Below are positions 38,041 through 47,656 of a DNA stretch of 64,000 nucleotides, piece by piece; the stretch's first letter is position 1; every line of letters starts with the position of its first letter. The DNA is taken from the NCBI RefSeq assembly GCF_003710815.1, contig NZ_RHHP01000002.1, positions 62,001-126,000 of the forward strand, in the 5' to 3' direction. The translations under genes were made by a program, and so were the position numbers. The notes beneath the pieces are model-generated. The model was given only the letters and a program-made list of their open reading frames with translations, was not told the origin of the DNA and ran no database searches. This DNA is from Brevibacillus centrosporus (GTDB taxonomy: Bacteria > Bacillota > Bacilli > Brevibacillales > Brevibacillaceae).

Positions 38041-39341
38041 TTTTGTTCTCCCCCTTCCACGCGGTAACAGCTTTTGACTTTGGTGACGATGTCCATTTGT
38101 TCCATATAGGCGAGCACGCCATCCATGTCACTCTTCGAAGACAAGTGGGTGATCATGATGATCTCCGCTTCTTTATCGTTGTTGTACGGCTGTTGAATGA
38201 CCTGCTCCAAGGAGATGTTTTTGTCAGCTAACAGCTGGGTAATTTGTGCAAGCACGCCACGCTTGTCGGCCACGACGATGCGCAGGAAATATTTCGAAAG
38301 CTTTTGGGAGTCATCTTTGAGGATTTTCTCTTTGTACGGAGCTACCATGCCCCGTCCATTTACACCGAGCTTTCGATTTTTCACGACGGTCACTAGGTCA
38401 GAGACAACAGCTGTCGCGGTTGGCAGCTCCCCCGCACCAGGCCCGTAGAACATGGTCTCTCCTACCGCTTCTCCGTGAACGTATACGGCATTAAATACGC
38501 CGTTCACAGACGCCAGCGGGTGGGATTTTGGAATCATCGTCGGCTGGACACTGACTTCGATCGCTTCTGCATCCCGACGAGCCAAGCCCAGCAGCTTGAC
38601 TTCATAACCGAGCTGCTTGCCGTACGCGATATCCTCCTTGCTCACGCCGCTGATTCCTTTGACGTCGACATCTTCGAGCTTCATGGGGACACGGAAGCCC
38701 AGCGTTGCCAGGATCGCCATTTTACGAGCCGCATCATAGCCTTCCACATCAGAGGTCGGATTGGCTTCTGCATATCCAAGCGCTTGTGCTTCTTTCAGTA
38801 CGTCAGCATATTCTGCTCCTTCCTGACTCATTTTGGTCAGGATGTAGTTCGTGGTACCATTGACGATCCCCATCATTTTTGTGATGCGATCGGACGAGAA
38901 GCCCTCCACCAGTGCGCGTAAAATCGGGATTCCCCCGGCAACGCTCGCCTCGTAGAACACGTCACAGCCCTTCTCCTGCGCTTTTTTCAAAATCTCAGCG
39001 CCGTGCAGCGCCATCAGATCCTTGTTAGCTGTGACAACGTGCTTGCCTCGCTCCAATGCGCCCAAGATAAAATCCTTCGCCGGGTGAATGCCCCCGATTA
39101 CTTCCACGACCACTTCAATTTCCGGATCTTCCAGGATATCTGCCGGATTCGTCGTCAATTTGCCTTCCATCGCCACAATATTGCGGGACTTTTCTGCGTC
39201 CTGCACGAGAATTTTGGTGATCTCGATTCCCAATCCGGTTTGTTTTTGCAGATCCTCTTGATGTGCCTGGATGATTCGAACGACTCCGGTACCGACCGTT
39301 CCGAACCCCAACAGCCCTAGTTTTATCGTTTGCTTCTCCAT
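38037..39341 (-). CDS. hom: homoserine dehydrogenase
   Basis: Reduces aspartate semialdehyde to homoserine, the branch point to threonine and methionine. ATG 39341 after GGGGGAG gives 434 residues. The NAD(P) motif is [12 protein letters not shown] at the N terminus. The catalytic domain shows [12 protein letters not shown] and the substrate string [16 protein letters not shown]-terminal ACT domain ([29 protein letters not shown]) indicates threonine feedback control. It follows pheB by 22 bp. Confidence 0.97.
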   Translation of the reverse strand: MEKQTIKLGLLGFGTVGTGVVRIIQAHQEDLQKQTGLGIEITKILVQDAEKSRNIVAMEGKLTTNPADILEDPEIEVVVEVIGGIHPAKDFILGALERGKHVVTANKDLMALHGAEILKKAQEKGCDVFYEASVAGGIPILRALVEGFSSDRITKMMGIVNGTTNYILTKMSQEGAEYADVLKEAQALGYAEANPTSDVEGYDAARKMAILATLGFRVPMKLEDVDVKGISGVSKEDIAYGKQLGYEVKLLGLARRDAEAIEVSVQPTMIPKSHPLASVNGVFNAVYVHGEAVGETMFYGPGAGELPTATAVVSDLVTVVKNRKLGVNGRGMVAPYKEKILKDDSQKLSKYFLRIVVADKRGVLAQITQLLADKNISLEQVIQQPYNNDKEAEIIMITHLSSKSDMDGVLAYMEQMDIVTKVKSCYRVEGGEQK

Positions 39342-39363
39342 GTTCTCTCCCCCTACCCTTTTT

Positions 39364-39807
39364 CTACCCTCTACCAACGATCATTGCTTTGCGCACGCCG
39401 GGTAGTTGTTGTAAGCCATCCAAGAATTCCGTGCTGGAAACCTTCATATGCGCCATATCAACGGACATGGAAATCGTAGCAATTCCCTGCAACGGTATCG
39501 TTTGATTGATGGTTAATACGTTTCCGCCCTGTTCCGCCATGTAGGTCAGCACTTTAGACAGTAAGCCAGACGTATGCTCCAGCGAAAATGTGATGGTCAT
39601 AATCGTCTCGTTCATCATGGAGTTGAATGGGAAGATGCCATCCTTGTACTTATAAAAGGCACTCCGACTCAATCCCACCCGTTCCACTGCTTCATTCACC
39701 GTATCCACTTCGCCTGATTCGAGCATTTTTTTGGCCTCGATCGTTTTAACGATGGATTCTGGCAGGATGTCGGATCGAATTAAATAAAACTTTTCATCCC
39801 GTTTCAT
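39364..39807 (-). CDS. pheB: ACT-domain protein PheB
   Basis: A 147-residue protein of the UPF0735/PheB family. The N-terminal part (LPESIVKTIEAKKMLESGEV, VNEAVERVGLSRSAFYKYKD) resembles a helix-turn-helix, and the C-terminal ACT domain (TITFSLEHTSGLLSKVLTYMAEQGGNVLTI) probably senses an amino acid. The exact role is unknown; in Bacillus subtilis it neighbours obg and pheA. Here it heads the hom-thrCB-pheA operon, so it may regulate the branch, but that is inference. Confidence 0.92.
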   Translation of the reverse strand: MKRDEKFYLIRSDILPESIVKTIEAKKMLESGEVDTVNEAVERVGLSRSAFYKYKDGIFPFNSMMNETIMTITFSLEHTSGLLSKVLTYMAEQGGNVLTINQTIPLQGIATISMSVDMAHMKVSSTEFLDGLQQLPGVRKAMIVGRG

Positions 39808-39852
39808 CCGTTGTGTCCTCCTGAGAAAAACAGTTGTTTCTTCATAGAGGAC

Positions 39853-39881
39853 ATTATAACCTTTCCAACTTGCTGTGACAA
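39853..39881 (-). promoter_or_regulatory. SigA promoter of the pheB-hom-thrCB-pheA operon
   Basis: Minus strand TTGTCA (39876-39881), 17 bp spacer, perfect TATAAT (39853-39858). A 12-bp inverted repeat AAACAGTTGTTT (39828-39839) lies between the promoter and the pheB start and could be an operator. Confidence 0.75.
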
Positions 39882-39995
39882 TCCTTATTAGCCAATTTTT
39901 TTCATGGAATGATATTCAGTTCACTTGTGCTTACATGACGATGGCCCGCTTCGTACAGAATAGAAACGATTGATTCCACAGGAGGTGACTTTTAC

Positions 39996-40148
39996 ATGGC
40001 AGGAAGAGGTAAGTCAGACAAGTCCGAGCGTCGCAATAATCATCCTCCCGGAAAGCCGAGCGATCTTGACCAATTTGGCACGCAGACCCAGGGCAAAAAG
40101 ATGGCGCAATCCCCTAACATTGTCGAGGATCCAAGCGGTAACGGATAA
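39996..40148 (+). CDS. small hydrophilic protein, possibly spore-associated
   Basis: A 50-residue frame starting MAGRGKSDKSERRNNHPPGK and ending EDPSGNG, preceded by a near-perfect AGGAGGTGA ribosome site 7 bp before the ATG and followed by a strong terminator. The composition is very polar (Gly, Lys, Ser, Asn, Gln), without hydrophobic core, resembling small acid-soluble or minor spore proteins in style. I cannot assign it to a named Ssp family. An in-frame upstream start at 39970 has no ribosome site. Confidence 0.8.
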   Translation: MAGRGKSDKSERRNNHPPGKPSDLDQFGTQTQGKKMAQSPNIVEDPSGNG

Positions 40149-40164
40149 ACGACTGCATGAAAAA

Positions 40165-40188
40165 AACCCGGGAGTAAGATCCCGGGTT
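40165..40188. terminator. bidirectional terminator between the small ORF and ndh
   Basis: AACCCGGGA and TCCCGGGTT arms flank a short loop. A run of A on the left and TTTT on the right let it end both convergent transcripts. Confidence 0.85.
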
Positions 40189-40221
40189 TTGCCTTGTTGT
40201 CTGTTCTTTTACATAAAGAGA

Positions 40222-41400
40222 TTAATATGCCAAAGAGGACAAACCATTGATGTGTGACAGGTAACGAACGTTACTTGCTTCCTTCATCAAGGAAGCAGGC
40301 AAGCCTTTCAGCTTGATTTGGCTAGCGCCGATGGTACCGATTGCATCTTTGCGTCCCAAGCTGCCCAGTGTACCGGAGAATACAGGTACGAACGTTTCCA
40401 TTTTGGTACCGTTGAAATAAGCGAAGAGGTTGTAGCCTACTACTTCACCCATTTGCCATGCCAGCTGAGCTGTTGGCGGATATGGACGACCTTCTGGACC
40501 CATCACGACTGCGCTGTCTCCAGCCAGGAATACTTCAGGGTGAGACGTGGATTGCAGGTTTTCTGTGACAGTCGCGCGTCCGCGGTTTACTTCGATGCCG
40601 GATTCCGCTACAACGTGATTTCCTTGTACGCCACCCGTCCAAACCATGGTTTTCGTTTCGATGGTGTTGCCGTCTTTCAGAAAAACTGTGGTTTCTTTCA
40701 TTTCCGTTACTGGTACCCCTGTCAGGAAGGTCACGCCGCGTTTCTCCAAGCTTGTTTTTGCGCGTTCAACCAGCTCAGGAGCAAAACCAGCCAGGATGGA
40801 CGGACCAGCTTCCACACAGTACAAGGATACGTCTGCGAAGTCTACGCCATGCTTGTGGCACAGGGTAGGCAGCATATCTGCGAATTCCCCTACCAACTCG
40901 ATCCCCGTCAGACCGCCACCACCGACAACGAAAGTAGCATCTGCTTTATCCTTGCTTTCTTTGTAAGCCACGATGCGCCCTTCTACGTGTGCACGCAGGC
41001 GGTTTGCTTCTTCTACAGACTTCAGGGTAAAGCTGTACTCTTGCAGTCCTGGAATGCCGAAGAAAGCTGTTTCGCTACCCAGCGCGACAACAAGTGCATC
41101 GTATTTAATGGACTCGCCACTCGCCAAAGTGACACGCTGCGAATCCAAGCCAATTTTTTCAACCGAGTCGATAACCAGGTTAATGTCTTTGCCACGCAGC
41201 AATCTTTCCAAAGGCAATGCCACGTTTTGCTCAGACAGGTTGCCTACTGCCAAACGGTGCAATTCGGTGATGATTTGGTGAGTAGGAAAACGGTTTACAA
41301 CCGTGATAGTAGCTTCTTCAGCTGTCATGTATTTGCGGGCAGTCAATGCGCTCAACAATCCGCCGTAACCGCCGCCCAGAATCAAAATATGCTTCGACAT
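40222..41400 (-). CDS. ndh: type II NADH:quinone oxidoreductase (NDH-2)
   Basis: Peripheral membrane flavoprotein feeding electrons from NADH to menaquinone without proton pumping. It has 392 residues. The FAD motif is ILGGGYGGLLSALTA at the N terminus, the NADH motif is FVVGGGGLTGIELVGEFAD (about 160-178), the second FAD motif is VFLAGDSAVVM (about 290), and the quinone-site signature AQLAWQ follows. The C-terminal helix region is membrane-associated in relatives. It is cotranscribed with the DUF1641 gene upstream (42 bp gap), under two Rex-like operators, which fits control by the NADH/NAD ratio. Confidence 0.92.
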   Translation of the reverse strand: MSKHILILGGGYGGLLSALTARKYMTAEEATITVVNRFPTHQIITELHRLAVGNLSEQNVALPLERLLRGKDINLVIDSVEKIGLDSQRVTLASGESIKYDALVVALGSETAFFGIPGLQEYSFTLKSVEEANRLRAHVEGRIVAYKESKDKADATFVVGGGGLTGIELVGEFADMLPTLCHKHGVDFADVSLYCVEAGPSILAGFAPELVERAKTSLEKRGVTFLTGVPVTEMKETTVFLKDGNTIETKTMVWTGGVQGNHVVAESGIEVNRGRATVTENLQSTSHPEVFLAGDSAVVMGPEGRPYPPTAQLAWQMGEVVGYNLFAYFNGTKMETFVPVFSGTLGSLGRKDAIGTIGASQIKLKGLPASLMKEASNVRYLSHINGLSSLAY

Positions 41401-41442
41401 GCGTTGGTCCTCCCGTCCTTGTCTTTCGTTCGTTATGTGTGG

Positions 41443-41883
41443 TTAGCGCTTTTGCTGCTCGCGCTCAGCGAGTACTTCCAGGAATGCTTGAGCAAAGCGC
41501 AAGGTTTTTTGTACTTGCGGATCCTTCAGCATTTTGAGCATACCAAACAAACCGATCGTAGACGACTCGACGTGAGAACGGTCGTTAGCTTCGATTGCTG
41601 CTTGGGCGATTCCTTTTGCTTTGTCTTGGATCGGTTTGACGAACTCTTCCATTCCGCCTTTGAGGTCCTGGATCAGCACTTGGTCATTTGCCACTGTCTG
41701 TACCAGATCGTACGTCTTGGTCAGGATTGTTGTCATCTCTGCCAATTTAGGCAAATTCGCCACCAAAACAGTTAACGATTCTTGGATTTCCGGTTTCATC
41801 AACTGATCGAGCACATCCATTTGCTCGGGTGCCAGAGCCGCTGTAGTAGCTGCTTCAGCTTGTTGCGTAGTTGTTTGTGACAT
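41443..41883 (-). CDS. DUF1641 protein
   Basis: A 146-residue soluble, helical protein. DUF1641 features are the repeated hydrophobic helix pattern LMKPEIQESLTVLVANLPKL and the C-terminal GLFGMLKMLKDPQVQKTLRFAQAFLEVL. Its biochemical role is unknown. Members are encoded beside formate dehydrogenases, sulfide:quinone reductases and, as here, NDH-2, which suggests service to a membrane-facing redox enzyme. ATG 41883 follows AAAGGAGGA. Confidence 0.88.
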   Translation of the reverse strand: MSQTTTQQAEAATTAALAPEQMDVLDQLMKPEIQESLTVLVANLPKLAEMTTILTKTYDLVQTVANDQVLIQDLKGGMEEFVKPIQDKAKGIAQAAIEANDRSHVESSTIGLFGMLKMLKDPQVQKTLRFAQAFLEVLAEREQQKR

Positions 41884-41975
41884 AAGAAAACGTCCTCCTT
41901 TGCTTTGGAATAGAGGCCTGGTATTCTCGTTGCCTGTTCATCCGAGTGACGGCCGAAATTCACCCTGTATCCGAT

Positions 41976-42005
41976 AGTCTAACCTATTTGTTCTATTTTT
42001 CACAA
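41976..42005 (-). promoter_or_regulatory. proximal Rex-like operator over the probable DUF1641-ndh promoter
   Basis: Plus strand TTGTTCTATTTTTCACAA (41988-42005) matches the Rex consensus TTGTGAA-N4-TTCACAA at about 15 of 18 positions. On the minus strand its TTGTGA could serve as the -35, with TAGACT (41976-41981) as the -10 after 18 bp, so bound Rex would block polymerase. The promoter assignment is tentative. Confidence 0.55.
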
Positions 42006-42035
42006 AGTGCAGTATGCAAACGGATGGAAGTATCA

Positions 42036-42053
42036 ATGTGCAATATTTCACAA
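42036..42053. promoter_or_regulatory. distal Rex-like operator
   Basis: ATGTGCAATATTTCACAA on the plus strand (TTGTGAAATATTGCACAT on the other) matches the Rex consensus at 16 of 18 positions. It lies 48 bp from the proximal site. Rex is the NADH-sensing repressor known to control ndh in Bacillus. Confidence 0.65.
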
Positions 42054-42165
42054 GTTGATATAACAGGCTAGTCGCTCTTCCAGATCAATTCTAGGGAACA
42101 GGCACGAATAAGAACTCTATGCCTATACTATATACCTTCTTCGCAGGAACAGCAAAGGAAAAAAA

Positions 42166-42187
42166 CCGCTTCTTCAGTAAGAAGCGG
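42166..42187 (-). terminator. terminator at the end of the PilZ-like gene
   Basis: CCGCTTCTT and AAGAAGCGG arms around CAGT, followed on the minus strand by TTTTT. The stop codon of the PilZ-like gene lies inside the hairpin. Confidence 0.88.
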
Positions 42188-42839
42188 CGGTCGACAGTTT
42201 TTTATAATAATCTTTGATGACTTGATGATGCTTGTCATGTATATCCGTAAAGATCAATTCAATCACTGTCTGCGTGTCCTGAAACGTCTTTTCTACCACT
42301 TTGGCCATTCCGACAATCTCCATCTGCTGGTTCGGTACCGTAAACGACAGATGGATGAAATCACCCTTTGACACGTAGGAGTCGGTACGAAGCACCAACC
42401 GAGTCGGAGAAAATTTGAGCAGTTCCGCTTCTCCTTTTTCCTCGATCGGTCTTGCTCCCATCACCTTGAACGGAACGTGAATCGGCCTGTCTGGTGAGAC
42501 TAGTCCGTTTTTTCCCATCGTCACGATTTCTACGCCTATCGCGATTGGGATCAATGCCAACAGCTTGACCGGCCATATCGTTTGCTCTTGTACGACTTCC
42601 AGATCAACGGTGTTGACAGCCGCATCCGTTTCCCACCGCAAACGCACGGTTGAACCAATCAGTGCTGTCTTGGCTTCCGCGTTCATCTCTGTGGACACTA
42701 CGAGATACCCACCTTTTACATGCTCCACCATGACTTGCAATGGTGTCTTGACTTGCCTGGAGATCATCATCGGTAAAATGGATCCGCGCTGGAACCGTTT
42801 ATCTGATAGAAATGGGCTAAGAGATGGGACATCCGTCAT
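42174..42839 (-). CDS. PilZ/YcgR-like beta-barrel protein, tentative
   Basis: A 221-residue cytoplasmic protein. The first ~100 residues resemble a YcgR-type N-terminal barrel (LQVMVEHVKGGYLVVSTEM). The C-terminal part (AELLKFSPTRLVLRTDSYVSKGDFIHLSF... FTDIHDKHHQVIKDYYKK) follows the PilZ strand pattern and ends with its usual helix. The c-di-GMP motif RxxxR is not clear, so binding is doubtful. ATG 42839 has GGAGTGA 8 bp upstream; a GTG at 42851 overlapping the obg stop is the alternative. It is cotranscribed with obg. Confidence 0.6.
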   Translation of the reverse strand: MTDVPSLSPFLSDKRFQRGSILPMMISRQVKTPLQVMVEHVKGGYLVVSTEMNAEAKTALIGSTVRLRWETDAAVNTVDLEVVQEQTIWPVKLLALIPIAIGVEIVTMGKNGLVSPDRPIHVPFKVMGARPIEEKGEAELLKFSPTRLVLRTDSYVSKGDFIHLSFTVPNQQMEIVGMAKVVEKTFQDTQTVIELIFTDIHDKHHQVIKDYYKKLSTAASY

Positions 42840-42847
42840 GGTTTTCG

Positions 42848-44723
<1,876 letters not shown>

Positions 44724-44760
44724 CACATTCACCCAAGTCGATAAGATTTCTTTCTGTCCT

Positions 44761-44769
44761 ATTGTACCA
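44761..44769 (-). promoter_or_regulatory. possible extended -10 promoter of spo0B-obg
   Basis: Minus strand TGG-TACAAT with a poor -35. It lies after the rpmA terminator and about 35 bp before spo0B, so spo0B-obg probably has its own start. Confidence 0.35.
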
Positions 44770-44874
44770 CAAAAAATTCCCGTATAAATAAGAAAACCTC
44801 TACTGAATAAAACAGATCGCTATCCTTTATATTCCCCTTTTCTCCAAAGAGAAAACACCAGCTAGAAAAAGAAA

Positions 44875-44896
44875 AACCCAGCAACAAGGCTGGGTT
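44875..44896 (-). terminator. terminator of the rplU-prp-rpmA operon
   Basis: AACCCAGC and GCTGGGTT arms with a 6-nt loop, followed on the minus strand by TTTCTTTTTC. Confidence 0.88.
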
Positions 44897-44912
44897 TCCT
44901 TTCATCCACTAT

Positions 44913-45212
44913 TTACGCTTCAGAAGCAACTGGTTCGATCACAACTTGTTTGCGATCGCGGCCCAGACGTTTGAAACGAACAACGCCGTCTGCTGTTGCA
45001 AACAGAGTGTCGTCTCCGCCCTTCATTACGTTAGCACCTGGGTAAATCTTCGTACCGCGTTGGCGAACGAGGATGTTTCCAGCTGTAACGAATTGACCGT
45101 CACCACGTTTCACTCCCAGACGTTTGGAAATGGAATCGCGACCGTTCTTTGTGGAACCTACCCCTTTCTTCGAAGCGAAGAACTGTAGGTCTACAGGAAA
45201 ACGAAAGTTCAT
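44913..45212 (-). CDS. rpmA: 50S ribosomal protein L27 with Prp-cleaved leader
   Basis: Large-subunit protein near the peptidyl-transferase centre. The 99 residues begin with a short extension [20 protein letters not shown]. The LQFFASKK segment is the site cut by the Prp protease in Firmicutes, exposing the functional N terminus. The remainder ([21 protein letters not shown]) is standard L27. ATG 45212 follows AAGGAGGTG. The protease gene prp is immediately upstream, 1 bp away. Confidence 0.97.
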   Translation of the reverse strand: MNFRFPVDLQFFASKKGVGSTKNGRDSISKRLGVKRGDGQFVTAGNILVRQRGTKIYPGANVMKGGDDTLFATADGVVRFKRLGRDRKQVVIEPVASEA

Positions 45213-45213
45213 G

Positions 45214-45567
45214 TCAGACACCTCCTTGCCATTTTGTATCATGAACCGTAACGTATTTTCCGTATGATTCAGCAATCATAAACAGAGAGACAACCATGCC
45301 CTCAGCTAAAAGCTGCTGCTTTTCGCTGACCAGCGGGTCTTCTACAGGACGCACGTTCCATTTCAGGAACCCGCCATCCTTCTCTGCGAGCTGAACATCC
45401 GGATCACTATTGAGCAAAAGATCTACGGCATTAATCGTTCCCATACTCACCGCCGAAACAGCGGAGCAGACAATGTCTGAACCATGCTTAGCAGCGTTGG
45501 CATGTCCCGAAACGGTAATGGCTTCAATCTCATTTTGCTCATTTCTCTGCACTTTTACGGTAATCAT
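45214..45567 (-). CDS. prp: ribosomal-processing cysteine protease Prp
   Basis: Cysteine protease (YsxB family) that removes the N-terminal extension of L27, a step needed for functional ribosomes in Firmicutes. The 117 residues carry the catalytic His in [11 protein letters not shown] (His22) and Cys in [11 protein letters not shown] (Cys34), with the expected spacing. It is located between rplU and rpmA as in Bacillus and Staphylococcus. The start ATG is 15 bp after the rplU stop. Confidence 0.95.
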   Translation of the reverse strand: MITVKVQRNEQNEIEAITVSGHANAAKHGSDIVCSAVSAVSMGTINAVDLLLNSDPDVQLAEKDGGFLKWNVRPVEDPLVSEKQQLLAEGMVVSLFMIAESYGKYVTVHDTKWQGGV

Positions 45568-45582
45568 CGGATTCGTCCAAAA

Positions 45583-45894
45583 TTAAGCGTTGATTTTTTC
45601 AATCACAACTTTGGTGAATGGTTGACGATGACCTTGTTTGCGACGGTAGTTTTTCTTGGCTTTGTATTTGTACACGATAATTTTGGATTGTTTACCGTGT
45701 TTTTCTACTTTACCAGTTACCGTAGCACCAGCAACAGTAGGAGCACCTGCAGTTACTTGACCGTCCTTGTTTACCAACAGAACTTTGTCAAAAGTAACAG
45801 CTTCACCTTCGTTGCCAGCCAGTTTCTCGATGAAGAGAACAGAACCCTCTTCAACTTTGTATTGCTTTCCACCGGTTTCGATAATTGCGTACAC
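45583..45894 (-). CDS. rplU: 50S ribosomal protein L21
   Basis: 23S rRNA-binding large-subunit protein of 103 residues: [20 protein letters not shown] at the N terminus and the C-terminal [17 protein letters not shown] signature. GTG 45894 was preferred over 45903 because AGGAGG lies 8 bp upstream. It heads the rplU-prp-rpmA operon. Confidence 0.97.
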   Translation of the reverse strand: MYAIIETGGKQYKVEEGSVLFIEKLAGNEGEAVTFDKVLLVNKDGQVTAGAPTVAGATVTGKVEKHGKQSKIIVYKYKAKKNYRRKQGHRQPFTKVVIEKINA

Positions 45895-45906
45895 TGTGTG
45901 CACCTC

Positions 45907-46002
45907 CTATACTCAGACTCGCCCCAGCAGGTGCGTCGCAAGCGACGACTTATGTACCTGATTCGTGCGGTTACAGTATGCACGAGACATAGCTGCATGA
46001 CA
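45907..46002 (-). promoter_or_regulatory. L21-type leader RNA upstream of rplU
   Basis: The 5' UTR of rplU contains a tight stem with GTCGTCGC and GCGACG arms inside an outer CAGGT/ACCTG pairing (45928-45960), then GCTGGGGCGAGTCTGAGTAT just before the ribosome site. This resembles the Firmicute L21 leader, thought to mediate feedback by L21. Assignment is by recalled resemblance and needs a covariance-model search. Confidence 0.6.
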
Positions 46003-46008
46003 AACCTT

Positions 46009-46038
46009 AGGTTATCACAGCACAGAGCGCCCAGTCAA
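46009..46038 (-). promoter_or_regulatory. probable promoter of rplU-prp-rpmA
   Basis: Minus strand TTGACT (46033-46038), 18 bp spacer, TAACCT (46009-46014), a few bases after the rng stop codon, giving a leader of roughly 110 nt. Confidence 0.5.
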
Positions 46039-46043
46039 GTCAT

Positions 46044-47534
46044 TTACTCTTGTTTTCCGTACAATCGTTTGGCTTCTTCTGTACGACCGGCGTACACGAT
46101 TCGATACTCGTCCGGCTTTAACGCAGGAGCTTCAAGCAGGAACAAGTGCACAGGCCACAGCTTCTGCTGCTCGCTGCCCAGCTCAGACAAAGGATGATAC
46201 AGCCGTCTCGGCAGTTCAATTACCGCTGCCTCTGCCTCTTGGCCTTTCGCAAGAGACGTCAGCTCGCTGCATAGACGGCGCTTCATTTCATCGACCGACC
46301 TTACTCGACCACGGCCATCGCACGCAGCACAAGGTTCCGTCAATCTCTCCGACAAGCTCGCACGCACGCGCTTCCTGGTCATTTCCACAAGTCCAAGAGC
46401 AGTCATGCCTAAAACGGTGGACGGCACAGGATCACGGGCTAGCTCCCGTTTCAGCACTGCCAACACCTTTTCCTTGTTCGCCGCTTCCTTCATGTCGATG
46501 AAATCGATGATGATAATCCCGCCAATATCGCGAAGCCTAAGCTGTGCTGCAATCTCTACAGCAGCTTCCACATTCGCGACAGTAATCGCCTGTTCCCTTT
46601 GCTGGCCGCCTTTCCCTGTGAATGCGCCCGTATTGACATCGATAACCGTCATCGCTTCTGTTCGATCGATGACCAGATGCCCCCCGCTTTGCAGTGGTAC
46701 CTGCCGATTCAATCCCCGCTGAAGCTGCGCATCGATTCCCAGCTGCGTAAATAACGGCTCTCTGCCCTGGTACGCGCCCAGCTTGTTCAAGTCTTCCTCG
46801 GCAAGCACCTGCATCACTTCTTTTACCTGCTGAAGCGTAGGAGCGTGCTCCACCAGCACTTCCTCCACTCCCCAAGCAGCCAAGTCTCTGATGATCGACT
46901 CTAGCAACGCCATTTCTCTCGTCACAAGTCCGGGACCTTTTAACTGGTCTGCATGAGCTATCATTTCGCACCAACGCTTCTTCAAATATTCCAGTTCTTC
47001 GCGGAGCCTATCTTCTGGCGCGTCTTTCGCTTCCGTCCTTACGATGACGCCTTCTTCAGGTGCGAGATGCGCCGAAAGCCTCTCAGAGAGCTGCTGTCTG
47101 ACTGCCGGATCGGTAATCTTGCGGGAAAGGGATACACCTGCTTCCACCGGGAGATACACGAGGAACCTGCCCTGCAAGCTAATCCGCGCCGTCACTTTCG
47201 GCGCCTTCAGCTCCGTGCCTTCCTTGCTCACCTGTACGATTACCTTTTCACCGACCTGCACTCGCTCGCTGATATTCGCTTTGCCAGGTGCAGAACCTCT
47301 CCTCGGCAAGGTGTCATCCACATACAGATAAGCATTTTGACCGACGCCAATATCGACAAAAGCGGACGAAATCCCCGGCAAGACATCCGCGATCCGACCG
47401 CGATACACATCTCCTGCCAAAACTCCCTGCCCTTCGTTCTCCTCACGCCACTCAAGCAACCGCCCGTTTTCGAGCAATGCTGCTCGCAGCACACCACCGC
47501 TCCCGCTAATCGCTACTTGTCTCAACGCATTCAC
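46044..47534 (-). CDS. rng: ribonuclease E/G family protein
   Basis: Endoribonuclease of the RNase E/G family for RNA processing and decay. The 496 residues have an N-terminal S1 domain (DVYRGRIADVLPGISSAFVDIG), the DNase I-like catalytic region with the two metal aspartates in AMTVIDVNTGAFTGKGG and IIIIDFIDM, and a zinc-link motif CAACDGRG near residue 407. The size matches RNase G rather than full RNase E. Bacillus subtilis lacks this family, so it is a Paenibacillaceae-like trait. It lies upstream of rplU. Confidence 0.93.
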   Translation of the reverse strand: MNALRQVAISGSGGVLRAALLENGRLLEWREENEGQGVLAGDVYRGRIADVLPGISSAFVDIGVGQNAYLYVDDTLPRRGSAPGKANISERVQVGEKVIVQVSKEGTELKAPKVTARISLQGRFLVYLPVEAGVSLSRKITDPAVRQQLSERLSAHLAPEEGVIVRTEAKDAPEDRLREELEYLKKRWCEMIAHADQLKGPGLVTREMALLESIIRDLAAWGVEEVLVEHAPTLQQVKEVMQVLAEEDLNKLGAYQGREPLFTQLGIDAQLQRGLNRQVPLQSGGHLVIDRTEAMTVIDVNTGAFTGKGGQQREQAITVANVEAAVEIAAQLRLRDIGGIIIIDFIDMKEAANKEKVLAVLKRELARDPVPSTVLGMTALGLVEMTRKRVRASLSERLTEPCAACDGRGRVRSVDEMKRRLCSELTSLAKGQEAEAAVIELPRRLYHPLSELGSEQQKLWPVHLFLLEAPALKPDEYRIVYAGRTEEAKRLYGKQE

Positions 47535-47656
47535 TCTCCTACTCCCTGCTTGTCCCGTACCTATTTGCCCGAAAAAAGGACTTTCGGACTTCCAGAAAGT
47601 AATCCTATCACAGGTATTTGGAAAAGAAAAGGCAAGCTGCCAAAGGAGAAATGACG

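Noticed and set aside
40318..41775. 485-codon frame antisense to ndh and the DUF1641 gene
   Set aside because: It spans two well-identified genes and their intergenic gap and has no start signals. It is a shadow frame.
44785..44815. Possible third fragment of the 94-bp element (AAGAAAACCTCTA)
   Set aside because: Only 13 bases match the start of copy B and similarity stops there; this is too short to call.
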